Below are positions 35,427 to 44,407 of a DNA stretch of 64,000 bases, one piece after another. Each line of letters opens with the position of its first letter. Position 1 is the first letter of the stretch. The translations under genes and the position numbers were made by a program. Below the pieces are notes generated by a model that worked only from the letters and a program-made list of their open reading frames with translations, made no database searches and was not told the origin of the DNA. Source of the DNA: GCA-2697345 sp002697345 (GTDB taxonomy: Bacteria; Pseudomonadota; Alphaproteobacteria; Rhodobacterales; Rhodobacteraceae); contig CALSNB010000001.1 in the NCBI GenBank assembly GCA_943787605.1, forward strand, positions 806,001 through 870,000, in the 5' to 3' direction.

Positions 35427-37025
35427 CTAATCTTGGAAATCAATTTCACTTTTAATATAAATTAATGTGGGCCCACATCTAGAAAAGGCTTCACCAATCG
35501 CACTTTGAAAGTCTTTAATGCTTTCTGGTTCGGTGAAAGCTATACCATAAGCTTCGGCTAACTTACTAAAACTTGGATTTTTTGAAATTACTGCATTTGG
35601 TGCTATCTGAGAGCTCAACATACTATCTTCAATTTCTTTTAGCTTACCATTATCCCATAGCACTATCGGTAAGCTCAGGTTTAACTCTACAGCAGTAGCC
35701 AGCTCGGGAAGAGTATATTGAAAACCGTAATCGCCAACTATTACAACAATTGGATCATCTGGTTTCCCCACCGCGGCACCAATAGCAGCAGGAAGGGCGT
35801 ATCCCAACGTCCCAAACCCATATGGATGATGCCATAGATTAGGGGCAGGCATTGTAATTACTTCTTTTGCTACATAGGCAAACTGCGTCATATCAGAAAA
35901 AAACATTGTATTATCAGGAGTGCAGTCACGAAGAGCATGGCAAAGTGGAACAATTCCAGGCCTATCTATACTAACCTCCAGTTCACATTTTCTTTTAAAG
36001 TCAGAAATCTCACTCTCTATCCAATGTTTGGAAATATTCTCTGTTGTATTATCAAGGACATGCCTTAAAAAAAGTTCACTATCACAAATAACTCTTTCAT
36101 GTGATCCCACGTCGTCTGAAAACGCTTCTGAATCAGAGTTAACCCAAATAAACCTACCAGTTGTTCCAAGAGTCTTTCGCCAAATATCCACTTCAGATAA
36201 AGAGGTGCCAACTGCTATTACAACTTCAGCTTCCGAAATTGGTTTAATACTAAGTTTCCTGGAAAGGTAACTACCAAAACTTAACTTATCCTTAGGGGAA
36301 ATAATGCCTCTTCCTGAAAAAGTCGAAAATGAGGCAGCATTAAGTTTACTTAAGACTGTTCGAGCGAGTGTTGAACAATGAGTCGCTCCCCCACCAAATA
36401 TAAACATCACTTTTGGATTGTCCTGGAAAAGGTCTTTTACTAAAGTAAGGTTCGGATCAATTTCAGCTTCTATCTCTGTTGATAATTCTATTCTTTTTTC
36501 TGAATAAGGCTTTACTTTGCTCTCTAAAAGCCAGATTGGAACTTGAATATGTTTTGGTCTTTTTCTTTGAGTGCGAAATTCGAGAAAAGCTTTATCAATC
36601 AAATCATATGCTTGCATATCATCATTTGCTATTTCTGACCAGTCACATACCGTTTCTGCGGCTAACCGCTGGTCTTTCATTTCATGAAGTCGTCCCCGCC
36701 CGCGCTCTAGAATAGACTCATCTAACGCCGAAGAGATAACAAGCATAGGCACACTATCAGAGTAGGCTTGGCCCATTGGTGTCATAATATTACAAATTCC
36801 TGGACCTGAAATAACATATGCAACTCCTGGGAAACCAGTTGCACGCGAAAAACCATCTGCCATGAATCCTGCTCCCTGCTCATGACGTGCTAAAATATGT
36901 TGAATTCCAGCTTCTTCTATACCCCTATATAACTCTTGATTATGTACTCCCGGAATTCCAAATATGATATCTACTCCTTTGGACTTTAGGTAATGCGATA
37001 ATTCTGCACCAAGAGTTTTTTTCAT
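35427..37025 (-). CDS. TPP-dependent enzyme, AruI-like (5-guanidino-2-oxopentanoate decarboxylase family)
   Basis: This 532-residue TPP enzyme has three domains. The N-terminal one carries the catalytic glutamate in ARHEQGAGFMADGFSR near residue 48, the middle one is Rossmann-like, and the C-terminal one has the TPP motif GDYGFQYTLPELATAVELN near 435. The sequence FSDMTQFAYVAKE followed by LWHHPYGFGTLGYALPAAIG resembles AruI, which decarboxylates the transaminated arginine product 2-ketoarginine, more than acetolactate synthase. There is no small IlvH-type subunit beside it, against an IlvB role. Substrate is inferred. It is 3 bp from trkH on the same strand. Confidence 0.8.
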   Translation of the reverse strand: MKKTLGAELSHYLKSKGVDIIFGIPGVHNQELYRGIEEAGIQHILARHEQGAGFMADGFSRATGFPGVAYVISGPGICNIMTPMGQAYSDSVPMLVISSALDESILERGRGRLHEMKDQRLAAETVCDWSEIANDDMQAYDLIDKAFLEFRTQRKRPKHIQVPIWLLESKVKPYSEKRIELSTEIEAEIDPNLTLVKDLFQDNPKVMFIFGGGATHCSTLARTVLSKLNAASFSTFSGRGIISPKDKLSFGSYLSRKLSIKPISEAEVVIAVGTSLSEVDIWRKTLGTTGRFIWVNSDSEAFSDDVGSHERVICDSELFLRHVLDNTTENISKHWIESEISDFKRKCELEVSIDRPGIVPLCHALRDCTPDNTMFFSDMTQFAYVAKEVITMPAPNLWHHPYGFGTLGYALPAAIGAAVGKPDDPIVVIVGDYGFQYTLPELATAVELNLSLPIVLWDNGKLKEIEDSMLSSQIAPNAVISKNPSFSKLAEAYGIAFTEPESIKDFQSAIGEAFSRCGPTLIYIKSEIDFQD

Positions 37026-37028
37026 TAA

Positions 37029-38477
37029 TTAATTCCTCCAAAAATTAACTGTTAAAATAGCGTATATGACTAGAAGTTCCAAACGTCCAATTAACATTGC
37101 AGACGCTAGTAACCATTTTGAAACATCATTTAAACCAGAGAAGTTTCCCGTTGGCCCAATTTCATTACCCAAACCAGGTCCAACATTTGCAAATGCAGTA
37201 GCGGCTCCCGATACGGATGTTACAAAATCTAGTCCAGATAACCCTAACAGTATCGAAAAAATGCCAATTGAAACCAAGAATAGGACAAAAAATGAAATAA
37301 CAGAGCTTAAGACTTCTTCCTCCACAACCCGACCCTCATATCTTGGTGAAAATACACCATGAGGTGACTGAATTCTTTGCAATTGGGTCTTTATCGAGGC
37401 AAATAATAATTGAAACCTAAATATTTTTATCGAACAAGAAGTGGAACCTGCACATCCGCCTATTAAACCCAAGAAAAAGAAAAATGAAACAGCAAAAGTC
37501 CCCCAGGAACCATAATCTGCACTTACGTAACCTGTACCAGTTATAATCGAGATGACACTAAAGAAAACCTTTCTAAGTATTACCTCGTTAAAATCTTTAA
37601 ATTCAACAACATGCCATAGGGCCATCAAAGCCGACAACAGGAATATCACGACTAAAAAGGTTCTAATTTGACTGTCTTGAAAAAATGGTCGCGTATTACC
37701 AGAAACAAACTGTACATACCGAACAAAAGGTAGTGCTGCTAAGATCATAAATAGAGAAGCTACATACTCTGCTCCCTGGCCATACTTCATGAACGACAAA
37801 TCAGAATTTGAAAACCCCCCAGTAGCAATCGTAGTAAAGGCATGCACAATAGCATCAATAGCTTTCATTCCTGTAGCCAAATAGGCAACAAAACATAAAC
37901 CAGTTAAAGCCAAATAAATTATTGATATCGATTGTGCAATCTGACCAGCTCTGGGTAATATTTTTCCAAAAGTATCAAATCCCTCTGTTCTAAAAAGCTG
38001 CATACCTCCAATTCTCAAAGCTGGTAAAAAAACCATTGCCATCACCACAACACCAATCCCACCAAACCATTGAAGTAATCCTCTCCAAAGTTTTAAGCCA
38101 ACCGGCAATTGCTCAATATTTGTCAAAACTGTTGAACCTGTAGTTGTGAAACCTGAAATTGATTCAAAAAAAGCATCCACAAGGCTCGCATCGGTGGCCC
38201 CTAAATAAAAAGGAAGGGCACCAAAGAATGGTAGAGCCACCCATACCACTGTTGTCAAAATAAATGTCTGCTGAATGCTCAACCTATCAGTCACCCCATT
38301 TGCAGAAGCAAGTGCAGTTAACCCCCCAACAGTACAAGTAATTAGAGCGCTTTCCAAGAAAGTAAACCAATGGCCATTACCAACATAGCTATCCCATAGC
38401 ATTGGCAATAGCATAGAAAGCCCTAAACCAAAAACTAAGAGGCCTACAACATATCCAACCGGTCTAAAATCTAGCAT
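37029..38477 (-). CDS. trkH: Trk-type potassium uptake protein TrkH
   Basis: This 482-residue membrane protein forms the K+ channel of the Trk uptake system and works with cytoplasmic TrkA, which is not in the window. The four pseudo-repeated pore loops are visible by their selectivity-filter residues: SISGFTTTGSTVL, FTTIATGGFSNSD, SIITGTGYVSADY and ATAFANVGPGLGN. About ten or more membrane segments occur. The upstream region is shared with divergent folE2. Confidence 0.93.
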   Translation of the reverse strand: MLDFRPVGYVVGLLVFGLGLSMLLPMLWDSYVGNGHWFTFLESALITCTVGGLTALASANGVTDRLSIQQTFILTTVVWVALPFFGALPFYLGATDASLVDAFFESISGFTTTGSTVLTNIEQLPVGLKLWRGLLQWFGGIGVVVMAMVFLPALRIGGMQLFRTEGFDTFGKILPRAGQIAQSISIIYLALTGLCFVAYLATGMKAIDAIVHAFTTIATGGFSNSDLSFMKYGQGAEYVASLFMILAALPFVRYVQFVSGNTRPFFQDSQIRTFLVVIFLLSALMALWHVVEFKDFNEVILRKVFFSVISIITGTGYVSADYGSWGTFAVSFFFFLGLIGGCAGSTSCSIKIFRFQLLFASIKTQLQRIQSPHGVFSPRYEGRVVEEEVLSSVISFFVLFLVSIGIFSILLGLSGLDFVTSVSGAATAFANVGPGLGNEIGPTGNFSGLNDVSKWLLASAMLIGRLELLVIYAILTVNFWRN

Positions 38478-38830
38478 ATACCTAACTTAATTTTTAATTA
38501 TTATAATACTTATTAAAGTAATAACATATACTGTTTTTTAACTCTCAACAATCACGATCACCGAAATTATTAACTACAAAACTTCAATCAATATAGATTT
38601 TAAGTTTTGGTTTGGTGACAGATTGGTGGTCAAGTTAAAGAGATTACAAAAAAGGTTTAATTGATATCTGCTAAAACACACTTTCTCTTACAACGCTTAA
38701 AGACATTACAATTTTAACTAAAATAAAAATACTTTTCACAATGTGTGACAATTTTTACCTTTTATTTTAAGTATTATAAGGTAGATAATTGTAGTACATA
38801 AGCAGTTTTAAGTAAAAATATTTTTAAATC
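38478..38830. promoter_or_regulatory. 353-bp divergent intergenic region, trkH / folE2
   Basis: This AT-rich region has no ORF I can support. It holds the promoters of both neighbours. The clearest element is the palindrome TCACA-ATG-TGTGA at 38736-38748, 83 bases before the folE2 start. Its half-sites are in the opposite order to a CRP site. I see no Zur-like operator, although folE2 is zinc-regulated in some bacteria. Confidence 0.35.
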
Positions 38831-39949
38831 ATGCGAGGTATAGGGTTGACTGTTCACTCTCCAAAAATTGAATCTGTTCAAAGCACTGAAGATATTAAAG
38901 ACTCTTTAAATGTATTGAAGAAAATTCAAAAACTATCCTCAAAGTTAGATCAATCAACTTCTGACTCTAATCTTTCTGATATACTAACTGAGATACAAAC
39001 CCTTAGCTCAAAGAGTTTAAAGACTATCTATCCAAGTAACTTCATCCCAAATGAAGACTACCTAAAAACAATGCCGGATATTCAGAATGGCTCTGCTTCA
39101 CTTATCCGGGGTTCAAAACAAAGAATACAGCATGTTGGAATTTCAAACTTTCGTTTGCCAGTGAGCTTTAAAACTAAGAATTTGTCTTCGATCTCATTAG
39201 AAACATCAGTAACTGGCTCTGTTAGCTTAGAAGCTAATAAGAAGGGTGTGAACATGTCTCGGATAATGCGAAGCTTTTACAAAACATCTGAAGAAACGTT
39301 TAGTTTTGATGTGATTACAAAAGCTATTTCTCTTTACAAAAAAGATCTCGACAGCTTTGATGCCAGAATACAAATGAAGTTTTCTTTTCCAATAAAAATA
39401 ACCAGCCTTCGTTCCAAACTTGAAGGCTATCAGTATTACGACATAGCATTAGAAGTAGTTGATTTTGATGATATAACAAAGAGAATTATACATCTTGATT
39501 ATGTTTATTCCTCGACCTGCCCTTGCTCATTAGAGCTAGCAGAGCACGCTCGATCGAGTAGAAATCAACTAGCAACACCACATTCGCAAAGATCAGTTGC
39601 AAGGATTTCTGCCGAAATCAATCCAAACTTCTCAACTTTCTGGTTCGAAGACTTAGTAGAATTATGTAGAGAAGCAGTGCCCACTGAGACACAGGTAATG
39701 GTGAAGAGAGAGGACGAACAGGCATTTGCTGAGTTAAATGGCTCAAACCCAATTTTTGTTGAAGATGCTGTACGGTCGTTTGCTCAAAAACTAAGTGCGG
39801 AACCCCGGATAAATGATTACAGAATTATCGCCAGTCATCAGGAAAGCTTACACTCTCACGATGCTATTTCAGTTTTAACTGAAGGCAAAACTTTTAAACA
39901 GGACAGCCTTGACCCGAACACGTTTAAAAGCCTTTTTCACATAGGTTAG
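38831..39949 (+). CDS. folE2: GTP cyclohydrolase I type 2 (FolE2, GCYH-IB)
   Basis: FolE2 converts GTP to dihydroneopterin triphosphate, the first step of folate synthesis, and replaces the zinc enzyme FolE. The protein is 372 residues. Family blocks are MPDIQNGSA, QHVGISNFRLPVSF, and the STCPCSLELAEHARS stretch near residue 227 with the metal-ligand cysteine. QLATPHSQRSVARIS and the C-terminal ASHQESLHSHDA complete the site. The first 60 residues are a helical extension. FolB and FolP at 22-24 kb supply later pathway steps. I see no canonical folE in the window. Confidence 0.95.
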   Translation: MRGIGLTVHSPKIESVQSTEDIKDSLNVLKKIQKLSSKLDQSTSDSNLSDILTEIQTLSSKSLKTIYPSNFIPNEDYLKTMPDIQNGSASLIRGSKQRIQHVGISNFRLPVSFKTKNLSSISLETSVTGSVSLEANKKGVNMSRIMRSFYKTSEETFSFDVITKAISLYKKDLDSFDARIQMKFSFPIKITSLRSKLEGYQYYDIALEVVDFDDITKRIIHLDYVYSSTCPCSLELAEHARSSRNQLATPHSQRSVARISAEINPNFSTFWFEDLVELCREAVPTETQVMVKREDEQAFAELNGSNPIFVEDAVRSFAQKLSAEPRINDYRIIASHQESLHSHDAISVLTEGKTFKQDSLDPNTFKSLFHIG

Positions 39950-39974
39950 ACAACTGAACTACTCTGATTGACGT

Positions 39975-40574
39975 CTATTTCTGTGAAGTCTTTCCATATT
40001 TTTGGATCAAGCCATTTTGTGCTACAAAGAAAATAAATATTGCTCCTGTAAGGCCAAAGGTTTTAAAATTAACCCAACTGTCTGTACTCATATTCCTCCA
40101 TATAAGCTCATTAAGTAAAGCTAAGCTTAAAAAGAAAATTGCCACTCGCTTTGTTAAAATCATCCACCCTATACGCTCTAACGGAAGCATGTCTTCCATT
40201 ACATATTCTAAATATGATTTTTTTCTTAATAAACCAAAGCTCAAAATTCCTCCAAATAATAAATATATGATCGTAGGCTTCATTTTGAAAAAACGATCAT
40301 CATTAAACCAGATTGTTAAACCACCAAAAATTACAACCAAAAGAGCTGTAATAAGTTGCATTTTAGCTATCTTTCCAGATAGAATCCAAAGCACTAAAAT
40401 CGAGAGAAGCAGTATTGGAATAAACACTCCTGTTGCTATTATAAACCCTTGGTAATCTACGCCAAAAATAGAAAAGACTTTGTCTTTAATCCTGCCATAA
40501 ATAATAAAAAATATGACTAAAGGTCCAAGCTCTAATAAAAACTTCAACACAGGGTTTACATCTCTTTTTTTCAT
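39975..40574 (-). CDS. yciB: YciB/IspZ family inner membrane protein (septation protein A)
   Basis: This 199-residue protein has five or more membrane segments and the family start LKFLLELGPLVIFFIIYGR, then KPTIIYLLFGGILSFGLL and the C-terminal SWVNFKTFGLTGAIFIFF. YciB-type proteins affect septation and envelope integrity in gamma-proteobacteria and Shigella; the molecular role is not settled. Its start touches the stop of the EamA gene, and ftsY lies one gene further upstream, so ftsY-EamA-yciB is probably one transcript. This ftsY/yciB linkage is common in Alphaproteobacteria. Confidence 0.9.
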   Translation of the reverse strand: MKKRDVNPVLKFLLELGPLVIFFIIYGRIKDKVFSIFGVDYQGFIIATGVFIPILLLSILVLWILSGKIAKMQLITALLVVIFGGLTIWFNDDRFFKMKPTIIYLLFGGILSFGLLRKKSYLEYVMEDMLPLERIGWMILTKRVAIFFLSLALLNELIWRNMSTDSWVNFKTFGLTGAIFIFFVAQNGLIQKYGKTSQK

Positions 40575-41477
40575 TTAAGCTCCTACTCCAACAACAATAG
40601 CACCAATAGCGATTAGAGTTATAAGGCACAATCTTAATAACCCCACATTTTCATTTAAGAATAAAAATCCTATTAGAACGGCAAATATAATGGAGGTTTC
40701 CCTCATAACTGAAGCCTGACCAACATCATCTAATCTTGTTGCCAACATTATAGAGCCAAAGGAAAAATATGCTATGATACCTCCAATAATTCCTCGACCA
40801 ACTAACCCAGAAAGATTTGGTTTTTCTGACACTAAACTCCAGCGCATATAAGCTATCAGGGGCATAAAGAAACCATCTAGTAGAAAGAGCCAAAAGATAA
40901 AAGTAAAGGGATTATATGTAGATCTAATCCCATATGTATCGTACGTGGTATATATTGCCACAAATAGCCCAGTTATCACTGCTAACATTAGTGCAAGACC
41001 TAAGGAAACTCTATCAATAACAACTGTCTTTAAATTATAGAACGCCAAACCAAAGATTCCAATTAGTAGAGAAATTAATCCTAATATCTGTATTAATGAA
41101 AAAACCTCTCCAAAGATAAAAAATGCTGCAACAACTGTAAATACTGGTGATGTTCCTCGAACTATTGGGTAAACTACCGTGTAAGCACCTCGGCTATAGG
41201 TCCAAGCCTGTAAAACTTTATAAATAGAATGAATCACAAGTGCGATGAATAATATTGACCACATATGTGGTTCCGGGACTGGCACGACAAAAATTACAAA
41301 TGGTAAGGCTATTAGGCCATAGCTTAAGTCCATGGCACCACGTGATAGCCAAGGATCATGCTTACCTTTTTGTAATGCTCCAAAAGTTGCGTGCAAAGCT
41401 GCAGCAGCTAAAGCTAAAAATATAGCAACCCAGTGACCTGCGTTAGTTCCTTCTAGTAATAAAAACTGTTCTATCAA
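40575..41477 (-). CDS. EamA/DMT-family transporter
   Basis: This 300-residue, ten-helix transporter has two EamA repeats (LAAAALHATFGALQKG in TM1; GIIAYFSFGSIMLATRL in the second half). It overlaps the ftsY stop by four bases and adjoins yciB, so it is translated within the ftsY operon. It is not closely similar to the other EamA protein in the window. Cargo unknown. Confidence 0.88.
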   Translation of the reverse strand: MIEQFLLLEGTNAGHWVAIFLALAAAALHATFGALQKGKHDPWLSRGAMDLSYGLIALPFVIFVVPVPEPHMWSILFIALVIHSIYKVLQAWTYSRGAYTVVYPIVRGTSPVFTVVAAFFIFGEVFSLIQILGLISLLIGIFGLAFYNLKTVVIDRVSLGLALMLAVITGLFVAIYTTYDTYGIRSTYNPFTFIFWLFLLDGFFMPLIAYMRWSLVSEKPNLSGLVGRGIIGGIIAYFSFGSIMLATRLDDVGQASVMRETSIIFAVLIGFLFLNENVGLLRLCLITLIAIGAIVVGVGA

Positions 41478-42397
41478 TTATCAGAGCCAGTTAGTGCTCG
41501 AGCAAAGTCATTAGAGTCAAATGGTGCAAGATCATCAATCTGCTCACCAATTCCAATTGCGTGTACTGGTAGACCAAATTTATCTGCTAGAGCAACCAGA
41601 ACTCCACCTTTTGCAGTTCCATCCAACTTAGTCATTATTAGTCCAGACACCTCTGAGATTTGACGAAAAACTTCTACCTGATTTAAAGCATTTTGACCCG
41701 TTGTAGCATCGAGAACTAATAACGTATTATGAGGTGCTGTCGGATCTTTCTTCTTAATAACTCGTACAATCTTTGCTAATTCTTCCATTAAATCAGAACG
41801 GTTTTGTAATCGCCCTGCTGTATCTATTAATAAAAGATCAGCTCCATCTTCTTCTGCTTTTGTCATAGCTTCAAAGGCCAACGAAGCAGGGTCAGAACCC
41901 TCTGGTGCAGTCAGCACTGGAACTTGCGCTCGATCACCCCATACTTGCAATTGTTCGACTGCCGCTGCCCTAAAAGTATCTCCAGCAGCTATAATTACTT
42001 TTTTGTTAGCCATTTTAAATTGGCTAGCTAATTTTCCAATAGTCGTAGTTTTACCAGATCCATTAACTCCAACCACTAAAACTACTTGTGGTCGCTTTGA
42101 AAAAATTGGCATCGGTTTAGCTACACTATCCATAATTTCAGCTATTTGATTGGCTAATAAGCCTTTAACCTCTTTGGTGGAAAGTCTCCTTCCCATATTA
42201 CCTTCTGCTAAATTTGCCGTGACACGCACAGCTGTTTCCACACCCATATCTGATGCAATTAGAAGCTCTTCTAGAGCTTCCAACATTTCATCGTCTAATG
42301 CTCTTTTAATAATTTGGCTTTTATTTTTACTTCCAATAATTCTTTTAAAGAAATTTGTCTTTACTGGTTCTGACACTTTCTCATCATCTAAAACCAC
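41474..42397 (-). CDS. ftsY: signal recognition particle receptor FtsY, NG-domain part (in-frame TGA upstream)
   Basis: FtsY is the SRP receptor GTPase that docks ribosome-nascent-chain complexes at the membrane. From GTG 42397, 307 residues contain the N domain (ALDDEMLEALEELLIASDMG) and the G domain with G1 GVNGSGKTTTIGKLA, DTFRAAAVEQL, DTAGRLQNR, TKLDGTAKGG and the C-terminal PFDSNDFA. The G domain is intact. The same frame continues upstream to a TGA at 42482-42484 and, beyond it, into a typical FtsY N-terminus ending at ATG 42712. Read through, the protein would be 412 residues. GTG 42397 has no good ribosome-binding site, so how the NG domain is made is unclear. Confidence 0.9.
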   Translation of the reverse strand: MVLDDEKVSEPVKTNFFKRIIGSKNKSQIIKRALDDEMLEALEELLIASDMGVETAVRVTANLAEGNMGRRLSTKEVKGLLANQIAEIMDSVAKPMPIFSKRPQVVLVVGVNGSGKTTTIGKLASQFKMANKKVIIAAGDTFRAAAVEQLQVWGDRAQVPVLTAPEGSDPASLAFEAMTKAEEDGADLLLIDTAGRLQNRSDLMEELAKIVRVIKKKDPTAPHNTLLVLDATTGQNALNQVEVFRQISEVSGLIMTKLDGTAKGGVLVALADKFGLPVHAIGIGEQIDDLAPFDSNDFARALTGSDN

Positions 42398-42481
42398 TTT
42401 AGTAGATTTATTACTAGGATTTATCCCTTCCTGAAAATTGGACGTTGGCTCTGGTGCAACTGCTGGCTCAGGCGTTAGTCT

Positions 42482-42712
42482 TCACTTCGGCTCAGGTGTT
42501 GGCTCTGGTACAGCTTCTGGCTCAGGTGTTGGCTCTGGTACAGCTTCAGGCTCAGGCGTTGGCTCTCGGTGCACAGCTTCTGGCTCAGGCGTTGGCTCTG
42601 GTGCACCTTCTGGCTCTCCGAGGCCTCCATCCTTAACAATGTGATCTATACCTTCTTCCAGTTTTGAAGAAGATCTAAATAAACGATCTTTTAGCTTTTT
42701 AAAAAATGACAT
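42482..42712 (-). pseudogene. ftsY: FtsY N-terminal (A-domain) segment, separated by in-frame TGA
   Basis: This 76-codon frame starts at ATG 42712 with MSFFKKLKDRLFRSSSKLEE, the standard amphipathic FtsY N-terminus, and runs into a proline/glutamate-rich linker before a TGA (42482-42484). The next codons in the same frame (RLTPEPAVAPEPTSN) continue the linker into the NG domain. So only one stop codon, not a frame change, separates the parts. The acidic A domain is variable and partly dispensable in other bacteria. Sequencing error, a real stop with internal re-initiation, or readthrough are all possible. Confidence 0.75.
42489..42611. repeat. tandem repeat (30-33 bp units) encoding the FtsY Pro/Glu linker
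   Basis: Four adjacent copies begin GGCTCAGG(T/C)GTTGGCTCT at 42489, 42519, 42549 and 42582; three are 30 bp and one is 33 bp with a 3-bp insertion. On the coding strand each unit encodes a PEPTPEPEAV-type decapeptide. A partial copy lies just below 42489, where the TGA occurs. Such repeats are prone to copy-number change and to assembly error. Confidence 0.85.
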
Positions 42713-42851
42713 TATCTACCAAAATTTCACAATTACATATGGAGTAGTACTTTGAGAGTGGAAGTAAAAGAGGTTATGCCTGATTAATTTCCAGTATTAA
42801 ACCGTTCCTTTTTAAGCCTCTTAATAATTAAATATTTTTTTACATTTATTT

Positions 42852-44333
42852 TTATAACAAATATTTTCCATCTTTGAACTCAATAACCACATCTTTCTTT
42901 TTTTTGATATTAAACTTTGAGGAGATAATTTTTTTATCAATCCAAACTACGGAATAACCACGCTCTAAAGTTGTGTGATAACTCAAATTCTTTAAAAGTT
43001 GACCTTGATACTTTAATCTCTTCGACTTTTCTTGCAATTCTATATTCGTAAGAAAGGATAATTTCTTAGTCAAAGCTTCAAGTTTTTCTTCTGCACTCTC
43101 AAGATTTTTCTTTAGTTTCTCATTACTCAGCCGTACTCCAATACCATCAAAAGTACTCCTTTTCAATTTAACTTGGCTACCGATCAGCCTCCGAATTGAT
43201 TGAAAATGATCATCAAATAAATTTTGTGCAATAGTCATTACATTCTTCAACAAATTTGATCTTAGACCAGCCATAATTCTTTCACTGTTTAACCTTTTAG
43301 CTTGGATAGCGTAATTCAATGCTTTTGGCATACGTAAACTTATAGACTGTAGTTTATCTGAAGGGCTAGCTAACAACTCCTCTGGACGATTTAGAAAACG
43401 AAGTAAATAAGTTAGTCTTTCTGCTTTAACTTCATGAAGTTTAGCTATCACGTTGATTAATCTTGCTTCCAAACTTCTCAGCTCTGCGAGTAAGTTCACT
43501 CTTACTGGAACCACAATTTCTGCTGCAGCGCTGGGCGTAGGAGCCCTTATATCTGCCGCATAATCTATCAAAGTAGTATCAGTTTCATGGCCAATTGCCG
43601 ATATAATTGGGATACTGGAATTTGCCACTTCTCTTACTACAACTTCTTCATTGAAGCCCCATAAATCTTCTATAGAGCCTCCCCCTCTAGCAATGATCAA
43701 GACGTCTGGTCGATAGCCCCCCTTGCTAACAGGAATGGCATTAAAGCCCCTTATTGCCTTAGAAACTTCAACTGCACATTTTTCGCCCTGCACGGTTACT
43801 GGCCAAACGACAACATTACTAGGGAAACGATCTCTCAATCGATGTAAAATATCGCTTAGAACAGCTCCTTGGGGTGACGTAATTACTCCTATTAAATTAG
43901 GGATATAAGGAATTCGTTTTTTATTTTCTTTATCAAAAAAGCCTTCTTTTTGAAGAGTTTCTTTTCTCTTTTCAAGCATTGCCATTAATGCACCGATCCC
44001 TGCAACTTTGAGATCATCAACTATAAGTTGATACTTTGATTGACTTCCAAAACTTGTAACTTTTCCTGTTGCCGCAACCTCAAGTCCCTCTTCTGGAACT
44101 ATCGCCAAACCAGGTACTTGCCCTTTAAAAGTCACTGCTGCTAACACAGACTTTTCATCCTTAATATCATAGTATAAATGACCAGAGCGCGCAGTGAATA
44201 CTCTTCCTATTTCGCCTCTTACACGAACCCTTGAAAATTCACCCTCTATTAAACTTTTTATTGATGCTGAAATCTCAGAGACACCATATTCTGGAACATT
44301 CCTGCTCTTATCGTCTTCATCAATTAACTTCAT
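42852..44333 (-). CDS. xseA: exodeoxyribonuclease VII large subunit
   Basis: Catalytic large subunit of ExoVII, which degrades single-stranded DNA. The 493-residue protein has an N-terminal OB-fold (ISASIKSLIEGEFSRVRVRG, ARSGHLYYDIKD), then the core with GVITSPQGAVLSDIL, RPDVLIIARGGGSIEDLWGF, SAIGHETDTTLIDYAADIRAPTPSAAAE, and a long coiled-coil before the C-terminal ERGYSVVW. All conserved blocks are present. The small subunit xseB is not nearby. It is divergent from purD. Confidence 0.96.
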   Translation of the reverse strand: MKLIDEDDKSRNVPEYGVSEISASIKSLIEGEFSRVRVRGEIGRVFTARSGHLYYDIKDEKSVLAAVTFKGQVPGLAIVPEEGLEVAATGKVTSFGSQSKYQLIVDDLKVAGIGALMAMLEKRKETLQKEGFFDKENKKRIPYIPNLIGVITSPQGAVLSDILHRLRDRFPSNVVVWPVTVQGEKCAVEVSKAIRGFNAIPVSKGGYRPDVLIIARGGGSIEDLWGFNEEVVVREVANSSIPIISAIGHETDTTLIDYAADIRAPTPSAAAEIVVPVRVNLLAELRSLEARLINVIAKLHEVKAERLTYLLRFLNRPEELLASPSDKLQSISLRMPKALNYAIQAKRLNSERIMAGLRSNLLKNVMTIAQNLFDDHFQSIRRLIGSQVKLKRSTFDGIGVRLSNEKLKKNLESAEEKLEALTKKLSFLTNIELQEKSKRLKYQGQLLKNLSYHTTLERGYSVVWIDKKIISSKFNIKKKKDVVIEFKDGKYLL

Positions 44334-44407
44334 TTAGTTGGCTCTCTTGTTTTCTTCTAATCGCCATCATAATAACTATTTATAAGGAAATTAAACTGGA
44401 ACTTTAA

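Noticed and set aside
35427..37025. Acetolactate synthase (ilvB) or sulfoacetaldehyde acetyltransferase (xsc) for the TPP enzyme
   Set aside because: There is no IlvH-type small subunit nearby, the protein is shorter than Xsc, and the FGTLGYALPAAIG context and N-terminus match the AruI-like branch better.
42482..42484. TGA recoded as tryptophan or selenocysteine in ftsY
   Set aside because: Many genes here end in TGA at the expected place (for example the HisD-family gene, ctaD and degQ), so TGA is a normal stop. The position is in a variable linker with no conserved Trp or Sec, and I see no SECIS-like hairpin.
42438..42644. Plus-strand ORF of Gly/Ser-rich repeats (68 codons) and its overlapping frame
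   Set aside because: It is the antisense of the FtsY Pro/Glu repeat; the low-complexity repeat keeps several frames open by composition.
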